The position numbers and the translations under genes were made by a program. The notes beneath the pieces were generated by a model. That model saw only the letters and a list, made by a program, of their open reading frames with translations. It ran no database searches and was not told the origin of the DNA. This document shows positions 39,297 to 48,931 of a stretch of DNA of 64,000 bases, one piece after another (within the stretch, counting starts at the first letter, position 1; every line of letters begins with the position of its first letter). The DNA comes from Agrostemma githago (lineage: Eukaryota > Streptophyta > Magnoliopsida > Caryophyllales > Caryophyllaceae). Location of the stretch: the NCBI GenBank assembly GCA_958450325.1, contig OY288259.1, positions 26,034,734 to 26,098,733 on the forward strand. Reading direction: 5' to 3'.

Positions 39297-39304
39297 TATA
39301 AATA
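39297..39304 (+). promoter_or_regulatory. TATA box of the antisense ORF
   Basis: TATAAATA lies 117 bases before the ATG at 39414 and 14 bases outside the LTR edge, followed by a plausible leader with a poly-A tract. Position and sequence suit a core promoter on the plus strand, independent of the LTR promoter. Confidence 0.6.
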
Positions 39305-39413
39305 GAGAGTTCTTGCCCTTAATCTTCTCATATTCCAACCTGAAATATTTCCTTCTTATCTTAAAAAAAAAAAAATCCCTTTAGACTTTTTAGATAAATA
39401 AAAACTTTCCGCT

Positions 39414-41178
39414 ATGGGAATCGAACATCTGACCGCGATGCTTCATGCGTGGGCCCAAGATTTTCGAGATGGAGATAAGGTCCAGTTGACTCAGATGGGA
39501 ATTGTAGCTTTGTTCCCGCTCCAACGACTTAAGGTGGATACCCATTTCTTGGATGCTTGCTTAACCTTTTGGGATACTACCCATCATGTTTTCGCTTTTC
39601 CCCGGGGAGAAATATGTCCTCTGCCCGAAGAGATTGCTGCTGTAGGGGGTTGGTGCCCTAATGCTCATCCTGCTATTCCTCCTTTTTACCCTGATCCAAG
39701 GAGGAGGCTGAGGGACTTTCTTGGGTTGTCCCATGTTGAGACTTCCCGTATGGTGAAGGGAGGTTCTGTTTCCCTGTTCGATCTAGCTGATAAATTTATG
39801 GATCCAAATGGTCCCAGAATTTCTCCTATCCATAGGCGTAGGGCCTTTGCCTTCTGCATGCTGCATCGATACGCTTTCGAAGGCCGGATGGATGCTGACT
39901 CATGTTTAGGCGAGATCAGGCTAATTAGCATAGTGGATCAAATGGAGGCAGGTTATAGCCCAGCCTGGCTGATAACTGGGGAGATCATCATGGGTCTTGA
40001 TGCGAGGAGACTTGATCCAGATCGGCAATTAACGGGCGGCATTCGTCTTCTGCAGGTATTTGACCTTTTTTATATACTTTTTTTTCGAAAAATTTTCGGA
40101 AATTTTTTTTTTTTTTTTTTAAAAAAAATTTCCGAAATTTTTTATTTTGATTTTTTTTTTCGAATTTCCGATTTTTTTTTTTTTTTTTTTTGAATTTTTT
40201 TTCGGAATTTTTTTTTTTTTTTTTTTTTTTAAAATTTTCGAAAGTTTTTGACTTTTCGAATTTTTTTTTTCTTTTTTTTTTTTTTTTTTTCAGATTTGGT
40301 TATCCGAGCGCCTGTCAATTATAGAGCCCCCGACGAGCATATCCAGGTATCGAAGCTGTCAGATAGGCTCACGGTCTCGACGAATCAGCTCCAATCATCA
40401 TATCAACCGGAAGTACTGGGATGAGGAGCTAAGATTCCATGGCGGACCCTTGATTAGGTGGAACGTGATCTGGTGGTTCCTTTCGAAGATGACGGGCCTA
40501 GCTAAAAGAGATAAAGCCCGCTACCTGGTGATTTTGTCCTTGGACTGGACCGTCCATATTTACCCAGATCGTCTTCTAAGGCAGTTTGGTTCATTTCAGC
40601 AGATCCCTGAAACTGAAGCAATTATTAGCGTCTCGGTCCAATTGACGGACGCTATGTGTGACACGTGGTTACAACGCTGGTTTACCCGGGTCATGTGGAC
40701 TATACCTCGCCCTTGTCAGACCGCTTGGGTTTCTGAATCATATATTAAATGGGCTTCTGAAGAATCTAAAGAGGCTCGTGAAGCTTTAAAGACCAATGAG
40801 GCCTTTGACTTAGCCCGTAGAGAATCGGTGAAGTATAATAGATGGTTCTTTGAAGAAGAAACTCCAACTACCTTTGTCGGGCCGGAGTCAGGTTCTAAGT
40901 CCAAGACTAAGACTCGAGCTAAAGAGACCGGTGCTAGTGACTTAGAGAGAAGGCTCGGACCTAAGCTAGCGGTCCGAGACAGGCTCGGGCCGCGGGAAAG
41001 GATACCCGAGAGAGCACGGGTCCGGCTAGGACCGACTGAGGTGACCGGGGAATCAAGTTCGAAGAAACGAGCCCGGGTTAAGGAGATTCCCTTGGTAATT
41101 CGGGAGCGTTCCCCTCCATGCCGACGTCGGTGGGCCGAAAAAGAGACTAAGGACAAGGAGAAGAAAAAAATGCCTTAG
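39414..41178 (+). CDS. antisense ORF of the Tat-type element: plant mobile domain-like protein, 508 aa, spliced
   Basis: Exons 39414-40055 (214 codons) and 40294-41178 (294 codons plus stop) join in phase through a 238-bp intron that is nearly all T, with a CAG acceptor at 40291-40293. Residues 1-210 contain WDTTHHVFAFPRGEICPLP followed by E, the pattern I associate with the plant mobile domain (aminotransferase-like, PMD). Exon 2 opens IWLSERLSII and continues RWNVIWWFLSKM and LSLDWTVHIYPDRLL. The last 110 residues are basic and repetitive (KTKTRAKETG, KKRARVKE, EKKKMP) with likely nuclear-localisation signals. The frame is intact although gag-pol is broken. AATAAA signals lie at 41259-41268. 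It converges on pol with a 360-bp gap. Role unknown; antisense ORFs of this kind are reported in Tat-group elements. Confidence 0.7.
40056..40293 (+). other. extremely T-rich intron of the antisense ORF
   Basis: Poly-T runs up to about 30 with interspersed TTTCGAAA and TTTCCGAAATTT palindromes. It has a GT start and a CAG end. Length errors from sequencing are likely here but would not affect the reading frame. Confidence 0.65.
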
Positions 41179-41538
41179 ATTTTTTTATTATTTAATATTA
41201 GTACTATTTACGTGTTGTGTTGTTTTTTTTTGGATTTTTTGTAATTGAATTTTTTTGAAATAAATAAAGGAAGTTTATTAGAAACCGTTCCTGTTTTTTT
41301 TTTCCGATTGCAGTGGTTGTGCCCTTTTGAGGGGCTGCCTACGTATCCACAAATAGCGGAATCAAACCAAACGTAGTTCAGACTTTAATTGCAATTTCGA
41401 AATACATCAAGACTATTGGTTCAAGATGTTTATAACAGTAGAATAAGTAATTCTAGCTTTTGACTTGTCTTAAAAAAAGTTTATTTTGAAAAGACGTTTT
41501 TTAATAAACTTTTGCGAATGACATTGAGAGAAACGGGT

Positions 41539-44490
41539 TTAAGGGTAATAACGTTTCAGCTGGTCCAGGTTAGTTGGGTTGACAAACTCATTCCCGTCCA
41601 GATCCGTTAGCATCACCGCTCCACCCGATAGAATCTTCTTTACCAAATAAGGACCGGCCCAGTTAGGTTTGAACTTTCCCCTTGGGTCTACTGGTAATAA
41701 AGCTCGTACGGATTTGAGAACCAGATCTCCCTCTTTGATGTTCCTGGGCCTTACCCTTTTGTTGAAGGCCCGTTGGATTCTTTTCTGGTAGATCTGTATG
41801 TTATTGAGAGCCCGAGATCGTCGTTCGTCTAGAAGTACTAACGAGTCATATCGTGCTCGAACCCAATCGGCTTCCGGTATTTGACTTTCAAGTAGGATTC
41901 TGAGTGACGGTATCTCCAGCTCGACAGGTTGGACCGCTTCCATCCCGTATGTAAGGTAATACGGCGTTGCCCCGGTCGCAGTACGAATCGAGGTTCGATA
42001 TCCCCAAAGGGCAAATGGTATCTTATCGGGCCAGTCCCGATAATTGTCAGCCATCTTTTTGAGTATGGTGACAATGGTTTTGTTAGCTGCTTCTACCGCT
42101 CCATTGGTTTGGGGTCGGTAGGGTGAAGACGTATGTCTTTGGATCTTGTATTTGGCTAACAAGGCTGCCGTCTCGGCCTGAAAGTGGGTCCCGTGGTCAC
42201 TGATGAATTCATGAGGGATCCCATATCGGCATATTATCTTGTTTTGGATAAATTTGGCAACGTGGCTGGCGTTAAGAATACGGTAGGATTCCGCTTCGAC
42301 CCATTTGGTGAAATAGTCGATCGCTACCAAAATGAAACAGTGTCCTCCGGTTCCCGAGGGGTTTATCTTTCCGATTATATCGATTCCCCATGTCGAAAAT
42401 GGCCAGGGTGACGTCATAGTATACAGCAGGGATGGTGGCATGTGCTGTACATTAGCGAAAATCTGGCAATTATGGCAACGTCTTACATATAGTTGGCAAT
42501 CGGTTTCCATGCTGTTCCAGTAACATCCAAGTCTCATGATCTTCCGGACTAGCATCTGGTCGTTCATGTGAGGACCACACTCGCCGTCATGTACTTCGGC
42601 CATGACCTTTTCAGCATTACCCTTGTCGACACATAAAAGGAGAGCCCCCTGTGGTGTCTTCTTGTAAAGTTGTCCGTCGTCGGTACGGACGAACTGGGTC
42701 GCTAACCTACGCAAGGCCTTTTTGGCTCGATTGTCGGTCCCCGGTGGATACTCCCCGGTTGTCAAATATGCCTGGATCGCCTTATACCATGGCTCGGGAT
42801 CGGGTATCTCGATATCCTCGATGTCATGGATATATGCTGGCGCGGATCGTCTTTCGACGCAAATCGGCATGCTGGTCATATGATCGGGAATATTTAGTAA
42901 AGATGCCAGTTTTGAAAGTGCGTCTGCGAACTGATTTTCTTCCCGAGGTAGGTATATGTATTCTACCTTTTGGAATTGTTTCTCGAGATCCCTTACTCGT
43001 GCCTGGTAGGCCACGAGATTGGCATTTCGGGTTTTCCATTTTTGGAGTGCTTGGTTAATGACCAGTGATGAGTCGCCGTGTACTCGGAGGTTTGTGACCC
43101 CTAAATCGGCGGCGGCTTGTAGCCCGTGGATGCATGCTTCATACTCAGCGGCGTTATTGGTGACGTCAAAGTCCAATTTGATAGACACGGGAGTATGTTC
43201 CCCTCTCGGCGAGATTAGGAGGATTCCGACCCCAAATCCTCGGAAGTTGGATGCTCCATCAAAGTATAAATCCCATCTCTCGGTGTCAGTATGGAAAATA
43301 TCTTCATCCGGGAAGGACCAAGTGTCGGTGTGTCCTTCTTCGGTTACGGGACTGTCAGCGAGAAATTCGGCTACTACTCGGCCCTTGATGGTTTTCAGTG
43401 GTACGAATTTTAGATCGAATTCTGCCAGCATCAGGGTCCATCTTGATATTCTGCCGTTGAGAATGGGCTTTTCGAAAAGATATTTGATCGGATACATCCT
43501 TGACAGTACTTGTACTTCATAGCTGAGCATGTAATGTCTGAGCTTTTTAGTGGCCCAGACCAGTGCTAAACACGTCTTTTCGAGCATGGTGTACTTACAC
43601 TCGTACTCTAAAAACTTTTTGCTGATGTAGTATATTGCTCGTTCTTCGGAGTTGACCGTTTGAGCTAACATAGCCCCCATGGCTGTCTCTGTCGTGGTTA
43701 GGTACAACGACAAAGGTAAACCGTGCTGAGGTGGCATCAGGACCGGCGGTGAAGATAAGATTTCCTTGATTCTGTGGAAGGCTGCTTGACATTTGTCGTC
43801 CCATAGTAACCGTTCCCCTATTTTCAGCTTCTTGAAGATCGGTTCACATACCATGGTTAGTTTTGAAATGAACCTGCTGATGTATTGGACCTTTCCGAGA
43901 AAACCTCTTATTTCCTTTTCGGTCTTAGGAGGCTGCATCTCGGTGATGGCCTTGATCTTAGCTGGATCGACTTTGATACCGCGTTGGCTGACGATGTGAC
44001 CCAGTAATTTGCCAGAGGTTACCCCGAAACTGCACTTCTGAGGGTTTAGTCTCATGTTGTATTTGCGTAATCGGGTGAAAAATCTTCTCAGGGCGGTGAT
44101 GAGACCGTCCCTGTGCTTGGATTTGACGATCATATCGTCTACGTAAACTTCCACTTCTTTATGCATCATGTCATGTAATAAAGTCGTGGCGGTTCGTTGA
44201 TAGGTGGCCCCGGCATTAATGAGACCAAATGGCATGACGGTATAGCAATAAGTACCCCAAGGTGTAATGAAGGTGGTCTTATCCATATCTTCCTCTGCCA
44301 TTTTTATTTGATTGTACCCGGCATACCCGTCCATGAATGATAGCAGGGCATGATCAGCTGTGTTGTCCACCAGTATATCGATGTGTGGTAACGAGAAATC
44401 GTCTTTAGGGCTCGCCTTGTTAAGATCCCGAAAGTCCACGCAGACACGCACTTTACCATTTTTTTTTAGGGACCGGTACGATGTTTGCAA
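41539..44490 (-). CDS. pol: pol part 2: reverse transcriptase, RNase H, second RNase H, integrase
   Basis: 983 codons. RT: FRDLNKASPKDDF, TPWGTYCYTVMPFGLINAGA and the catalytic YVDDMIV. The RT-linked RNase H region follows with YYISKKFLEYE and YTMLEKTCLALVWA. A second RNase H starts near residue 410 (DLYFDGASNFRGFGVGILL, NNAAEYEACIHGL, VHGDSSLVI, EENQFADALSKLA). Integrase: H-H-C-C zinc region (HDGECGPH, CHNCQIF), core aspartates in WGIDIIGKI and EFISDHGTHF, and PYRPQTNGAVEAANK with the Glu. The C-terminus reads KFKPNWAGPYLVKKIL. It is joined to the upstream ORF (44453-46693) by a frame change in an A-run near 44460, so the polyprotein is interrupted. This extra RNase H defines the Tat/Ogre branch. 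Confidence 0.93.
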   Translation of the reverse strand: MQTSYRSLKKNGKVRVCVDFRDLNKASPKDDFSLPHIDILVDNTADHALLSFMDGYAGYNQIKMAEEDMDKTTFITPWGTYCYTVMPFGLINAGATYQRTATTLLHDMMHKEVEVYVDDMIVKSKHRDGLITALRRFFTRLRKYNMRLNPQKCSFGVTSGKLLGHIVSQRGIKVDPAKIKAITEMQPPKTEKEIRGFLGKVQYISRFISKLTMVCEPIFKKLKIGERLLWDDKCQAAFHRIKEILSSPPVLMPPQHGLPLSLYLTTTETAMGAMLAQTVNSEERAIYYISKKFLEYECKYTMLEKTCLALVWATKKLRHYMLSYEVQVLSRMYPIKYLFEKPILNGRISRWTLMLAEFDLKFVPLKTIKGRVVAEFLADSPVTEEGHTDTWSFPDEDIFHTDTERWDLYFDGASNFRGFGVGILLISPRGEHTPVSIKLDFDVTNNAAEYEACIHGLQAAADLGVTNLRVHGDSSLVINQALQKWKTRNANLVAYQARVRDLEKQFQKVEYIYLPREENQFADALSKLASLLNIPDHMTSMPICVERRSAPAYIHDIEDIEIPDPEPWYKAIQAYLTTGEYPPGTDNRAKKALRRLATQFVRTDDGQLYKKTPQGALLLCVDKGNAEKVMAEVHDGECGPHMNDQMLVRKIMRLGCYWNSMETDCQLYVRRCHNCQIFANVQHMPPSLLYTMTSPWPFSTWGIDIIGKINPSGTGGHCFILVAIDYFTKWVEAESYRILNASHVAKFIQNKIICRYGIPHEFISDHGTHFQAETAALLAKYKIQRHTSSPYRPQTNGAVEAANKTIVTILKKMADNYRDWPDKIPFALWGYRTSIRTATGATPYYLTYGMEAVQPVELEIPSLRILLESQIPEADWVRARYDSLVLLDERRSRALNNIQIYQKRIQRAFNKRVRPRNIKEGDLVLKSVRALLPVDPRGKFKPNWAGPYLVKKILSGGAVMLTDLDGNEFVNPTNLDQLKRYYP

Positions 44491-46693
44491 CCCAATCTGG
44501 ATACTCGGAGACTCGTATGAACCCAGCCTTGAATTGTTTGTCGACTTCCTCCTTGACTTTGAGGGACCATTCGGGCCTCATGCGTCGGAGTTTTTGCTTA
44601 ACCGGTTTGAACCCTTCCTTGATCGGTATGTGGTGCTCGGCTATTTCGCGGTCTATCCCCGGCATGTCCCTGTAGGACCATGCGAAGACGTCTTTGAACT
44701 CTTGAAGGAGATCGATGAATTGTTGTTTCTCCCTGGGATCTAGAGATAACCCTATCTTAAGCATCTGAGGTTCTAAGGTTGTTCCCACGTTGATAGATTC
44801 GGTTTCTTCGATTACCGGATTGCGGGATTCCCTCTGCTCTAGTTGCTCGATTAGATGTGGAGGTAAGGATACCTGTTCGTCGGGTTTCTCAACGTCATTG
44901 CATAAAATATTTTGAAAATTTAGGAATTTTTGAAAATGAGACAAGTCGTAAGCTGAACGGTTGTTATTATTCATAAATTGAGAGAAAAGCTCGAAAAGAG
45001 CTGCCATCTGATCGCTAGTCAGTGGCGGGATAGGCAGGGTGCCCGGGACAGACCCCGAAGCACCAGGAACAGCTAAAGGGAGAGGGGGAGTTACAGGACT
45101 GACCCTAGCACCAGACTCACTAGACTCAATCTCAGACTCTGACTCGGACTCTGACTCAGACTCAGACTCAGATTCTGGCATTTCTCCTTCTCCTGTGATA
45201 AGCTTGAAAGTCCTTCCTTGACTGTCAGTCCACTTGACAGTCTTTCTCCAGGCTCTCTTACCTATCCCAGATCTAACATCCGAGATCAGTTTGGATGGAT
45301 CGAATGTGCGGCTGCGGAGAATGAGGCTAACTAGCTCCTCCTTCGGCGTTGGGGTCGCGAGCTCCTCTCCGAAAAGTAACCCCAGCGTGGGTTCATCATT
45401 CTTAGCATCTTCGGACTGGACAAGGGCGAAGATGTCATCGGGTATGTAGTTGCAGACCTGGGCCAAGTGGGCCCCAGGGCGTGTGGTTGGAGGCCGATAT
45501 AGGCCCGTTTGGACGGACTCGAACACCGGTGTGACGAAGATGACTTTACCGGTCCCAGTTTGGCCCATATTCTCCGGGGTCAGGGTGTAGCCCAGACCGG
45601 TTTGAACTATCCCGTTGTCGAGGACTTCAAGGATTTTTCCTGCAGGGAGATCGGGCCTTGACGTGACCCCTGGTAAGAAGCCCAGATTTTGTAACATCCG
45701 GTCCATGCTAACAGTAAAGTAGGGTCGGAAAAGGTATTCTTCTTCGATGGCCCCTATGAAGTCGAACCCCCAAATATCGGTGCGGCCCGAGGTGTTGCAG
45801 TTGGCCACAGTCGTAGGCGTGGCTTCTAGAGTGATGACGGTATCGTGCAAAGGTAGCTTGATCTTCCGATGCAGGGTAGAGGACACAGCCCTGGTCGAGT
45901 GGATCCAGGGTCTTCCTAAAAGAAGGTTAAAGGAAGAGGTCACGTCAATCACTTGAAACTCCAGCTCTTTCTCTATCGGGCCCGTTATGATAGTAAGTTT
46001 TACGGCCCCGGCTACGGACTTTGGACTCCCGTCGAAAGCCTGGATAGTTTGGGTTGTAGGGATGTAGTCGGCCTCGGTGACACCGAGGGCTTTGGCGGTC
46101 CTTAAAGGAAGGACGTTGACTGCAGACCCGTCGTCAATAAGGGTCATGGGCAGATATTTTCCACGCCAGATTACCGTGATGTAGAGAGCCATGTTGTGGG
46201 CTGGCCCAAATGATGGCAGATCAGCATTGGAGAAGGTGATAAGCGGGCCTTCTTCTTTTGCTTTCCCCTTTAGGTGGGGCAGAACCGTGGCTACCATTTC
46301 AGCTGGAGTAGCCATAGAATCGATCTTGACTTGATCGAGGGCCTTAGTGAGTGCCTCTCGATGTTCTTGAGAGCTAACTAGGAGTTGCCATATAGAGAGG
46401 TCAACTCGAGTCTTGCTCAGCTGCTTTACCAGAGCCTTTTCAGTAGTTGGCGGCTCCTCCGGGACAATCTCCGTTTTGGACGACGGTTCGGTGGTGATGA
46501 GGGCTTGACTGCTGGTTAAGGCTTTGGACTTAACCTTCTGGATCTCCTCAGATGTGATAGGGACTGCTTCTCCCTTAGTGAGATAAACGTCGTCTTCATC
46601 GTCACACCAGATCCCGTTAATTTGTGGGGTAAATGGGGAAATGAGGTGTGAGCAGTCTATAACCTCTCCGGGGAAGATAGCGTGGGTGGCCAA
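44453..46693 (-). CDS. pol: pol part 1: aspartic protease and start of RT
   Basis: 746 codons. The protease is near residues 170-215 with LIDDGSAVNVLPL (DDGS in place of DTGS or DSGA; Tat elements often vary here) and a second conserved region, FNLLLGRPWIH. A linker follows with an ESES acidic repeat encoded by a GACTCA microsatellite (45123-45178). The RT N-terminus is DVFAWSYRDMPGIDREIAEH and FIRVSEYPDWVANIVPVPKK. The frame ends at a homopolymer where the RT continues in another frame. Upstream it is separated from gag by a TAG and a frameshift. Confidence 0.88.
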   Translation of the reverse strand: MATHAIFPGEVIDCSHLISPFTPQINGIWCDDEDDVYLTKGEAVPITSEEIQKVKSKALTSSQALITTEPSSKTEIVPEEPPTTEKALVKQLSKTRVDLSIWQLLVSSQEHREALTKALDQVKIDSMATPAEMVATVLPHLKGKAKEEGPLITFSNADLPSFGPAHNMALYITVIWRGKYLPMTLIDDGSAVNVLPLRTAKALGVTEADYIPTTQTIQAFDGSPKSVAGAVKLTIITGPIEKELEFQVIDVTSSFNLLLGRPWIHSTRAVSSTLHRKIKLPLHDTVITLEATPTTVANCNTSGRTDIWGFDFIGAIEEEYLFRPYFTVSMDRMLQNLGFLPGVTSRPDLPAGKILEVLDNGIVQTGLGYTLTPENMGQTGTGKVIFVTPVFESVQTGLYRPPTTRPGAHLAQVCNYIPDDIFALVQSEDAKNDEPTLGLLFGEELATPTPKEELVSLILRSRTFDPSKLISDVRSGIGKRAWRKTVKWTDSQGRTFKLITGEGEMPESESESESESESESEIESSESGARVSPVTPPLPLAVPGASGSVPGTLPIPPLTSDQMAALFELFSQFMNNNNRSAYDLSHFQKFLNFQNILCNDVEKPDEQVSLPPHLIEQLEQRESRNPVIEETESINVGTTLEPQMLKIGLSLDPREKQQFIDLLQEFKDVFAWSYRDMPGIDREIAEHHIPIKEGFKPVKQKLRRMRPEWSLKVKEEVDKQFKAGFIRVSEYPDWVANIVPVPKKKW

Positions 46694-46770
46694 CGGGTTG
46701 TGTTTGTTGTTGGGCTTGCCTCCGGGTAAAGGGATTTTCCCGCTTTCAATAAGATCCTAGATAAGATGCT

Positions 46771-47859
46771 TTAATTTCCAGCATTTCTCAGTATCGTGTC
46801 CCTTACCTGATGATATTTGCAGTAGGCCTGAGCATCATAGAACTTGGAGCGACGCTCAGCTGGAGGATCGGGTGTTGGGCCTATCGGGGCGATGAGGCCT
46901 TTTGATGAAAGCCTTTGTAAGGCATTCGCATAGGTAGTACCTATGTCGGTGAATACTCGGGGTGGCGTATTCTTCTTGGACGGGTTATCAAGTAGATTTA
47001 CCTCGTCAAAAATGCTACGAGTGGCAGCGGTGGATGCGGGCTTGCTTGTTGATGAGCTGGCCCCTTGGTATCCTTTGGTGGAGGCCTTAGTGAGGCTTTC
47101 CATCCTTAAATCATCCTCGATTCTCGTTCCCATTTCGGTTAGGACCGCGAAGCTAGGTATGATAGCGTACCGGAGATGGATCCGGTAGGCGGGCAGGAGA
47201 TTCTTGACAAAGGCCTCAACTAGGACTTTTTCACTGGGCTTATCGACCAGTTTGACACTTTCAGCCCTCCAGCGTTGAAGGTACTTCGTAAACCCTTCCT
47301 TAGGCTCCTGGGCCATTACTTCCAGGGTTCGCATGGTGGTTTGGATCTCTGTATTGTCGGCGTAGTTCCGGGCGAATTCCGTTGCCACGTCGTCCCAAGA
47401 CTTGTACTTCTTGGAATCGAGCCTATAGAACCAGGCTCTCGGGTGTTTCTCTAGCGAGGAGGCAAACAGATGCTTGAACATGTCTGACTTGACTCCTTTT
47501 AGGGCCATAAACTCCTTGAAGGCCCGGATATGTAATACCGGGTCTTCTGTTCCGTCAAACATCGGGAGGCCCGTTAAATTGAGATTGGCGGGCAATTGGT
47601 CGGTCAAGGGAGAGTAACTTCGAGCATTCTCCGTATGGATCGAGTTGTGGGTCGACAAATGGACCTGCTCTTGCAGTTTGAGGACTGCGCTAGTCAGTTC
47701 GGCTAATGGCCCATGAGCTTCATCTCCGTCCTTGGGCTTGTCCTGTTCGATGGCGCTAACCCGGGTAACAATGGCGATCTGATCACCCCTAATTTGGTCA
47801 AGTTGCTCTTGGATCTTGGCCAACGAAGTGCTCAGTTGATCGATAGCGTCCTTAGTCAT
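46771..47859 (-). CDS. gag: gag, 362 aa, frameshifted at its C-terminus
   Basis: An N-terminal coiled segment (SLAKIQEQLDQIRGDQ) is followed by the retrotransposon gag core (HIRAFKEFMALKGVK, PRAWFYRLDSKKYKSWDDVA, YADNTEIQTTMRTLEVM, FTKYLQRWRAESVKL). At the end the zinc-binding segment starts as AYCKYHQ and is then out of frame. The correct continuation, GKGHDTEKCWKLKHLI, is readable one frame over, followed by an in-frame TAG before DLIESGKI. So one indel and one nonsense codon separate gag from protease. The initiator ATG at 47859 lies about 1.05 kb downstream of the PBS on the minus strand. Confidence 0.9.
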   Translation of the reverse strand: MTKDAIDQLSTSLAKIQEQLDQIRGDQIAIVTRVSAIEQDKPKDGDEAHGPLAELTSAVLKLQEQVHLSTHNSIHTENARSYSPLTDQLPANLNLTGLPMFDGTEDPVLHIRAFKEFMALKGVKSDMFKHLFASSLEKHPRAWFYRLDSKKYKSWDDVATEFARNYADNTEIQTTMRTLEVMAQEPKEGFTKYLQRWRAESVKLVDKPSEKVLVEAFVKNLLPAYRIHLRYAIIPSFAVLTEMGTRIEDDLRMESLTKASTKGYQGASSSTSKPASTAATRSIFDEVNLLDNPSKKNTPPRVFTDIGTTYANALQRLSSKGLIAPIGPTPDPPAERRSKFYDAQAYCKYHQVRDTILRNAGN

Positions 47860-48910
47860 GGTTCGGGTGTGAGGTGGCCTGTCTGTAAGAACACCGTGTA
47901 ATCAGAATCGGACCCAGATCGAAAGGTGCATCCCGAGAAAACGACTAGACTCGGAAACGGACTAAACCGACTCCTAGACGGGTGACTCATGAACGGTGGG
48001 CTTTCTTTAGGATTTCGGCATAGTGGGCCTAGTCCCGTTCGAAGAAAGACCCACGTGTGCTAATCCCCAGACTTTGGACTCGATTGTGTAAGTGGGCTTC
48101 CCTTTGTAGGAGTTTGTCCTACGTAGGTGGGCCGTGCCTCGACTAATAAGGCGGACTTGGGATGGGGTGGAAACTCGTGATGTAAGATCGACGGAGTTTC
48201 GACGCTATAGACTCTTACTACTTATGACAAGACCCGACACTGCTAAATACGGGAAGTCCTAAGAAGAAGAAGGTTCGAAAAGAGGATTTGAATTTGAAAA
48301 CCGAGCAAAGTCGGGTTGGACGGCCCAATCTTTTTTTTAAAATCGGAAAAAAGGTTTATCGGGCCGAGATTTTGAATTTTTGAAAAAGTTTGGACAGCGT
48401 ACCGGCTAAAAATAGGCTATTTTGAGTCAAAATCATAAGTCCTAAATTCGGTAGCTTTCCGGGTTTTGAAAAATGGATGGTTTTCGAAAAAAGATGCAAG
48501 TTTTTTTTTTGAAAACACGGTTTTTTGAAAAAAAGGATGAGACACGGACCAAGTAGCATGTAGTCACGGAAACAGTATAACGACGCCATGTATGCTCCTA
48601 GTCTATGTCTCGGTCGGTCTAATAGGGTCTATACCAACAACGATGGCTTTCTCGTACTGAGGACGGACTCCCTAAGCCGAGTGGGTCTTAGGACATGCCG
48701 CAAAACCTAAACGAGTTCCACCATCGATGTCTTTAGTGGGTCCAAGTGGGAACGCACCGTGGTATAGTGGGACGTCGGTCACAAGTAACCGGCCCGGGAA
48801 AGATTGGGTTATGCATGGCCCATTGAACTAAAACGTGTACATTACTATTCGAACGATTTCTTTTCGAGTCTCACCCTAGGGATGCCGATGGTAAGTGACT
48901 CATCAGTTAA
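47860..48910 (-). other. 5' untranslated region of the Tat/Retand-like element
   Basis: 1.05 kb between PBS and gag with no supported ORF. It has poly-T and poly-A tracts near 48330-48540 and a GGGCC-rich stretch near 48700-48830. A long leader is usual for Tat-group elements. Confidence 0.6.
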
Positions 48911-48928
48911 TCCCCAGCGGAGTCGCCA
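48911..48928 (-). promoter_or_regulatory. primer-binding site of the Tat/Retand-like element
   Basis: On the minus strand TGGCGACTCCGCTGGGGA follows the 5' LTR after the spacer ATT. I recall this PBS type from Ogre/Tat elements, where it pairs with a tRNA-Arg, but the tRNA identity is not checked. Confidence 0.85.
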
Positions 48929-48931
48929 AAT

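Noticed and set aside
43019..43522. Plus-strand ORFs opposite gag-pol (such as 43019-43522 and 42651-43058)
   Set aside because: Shadow frames of the integrase, RNase H and RT coding strand.
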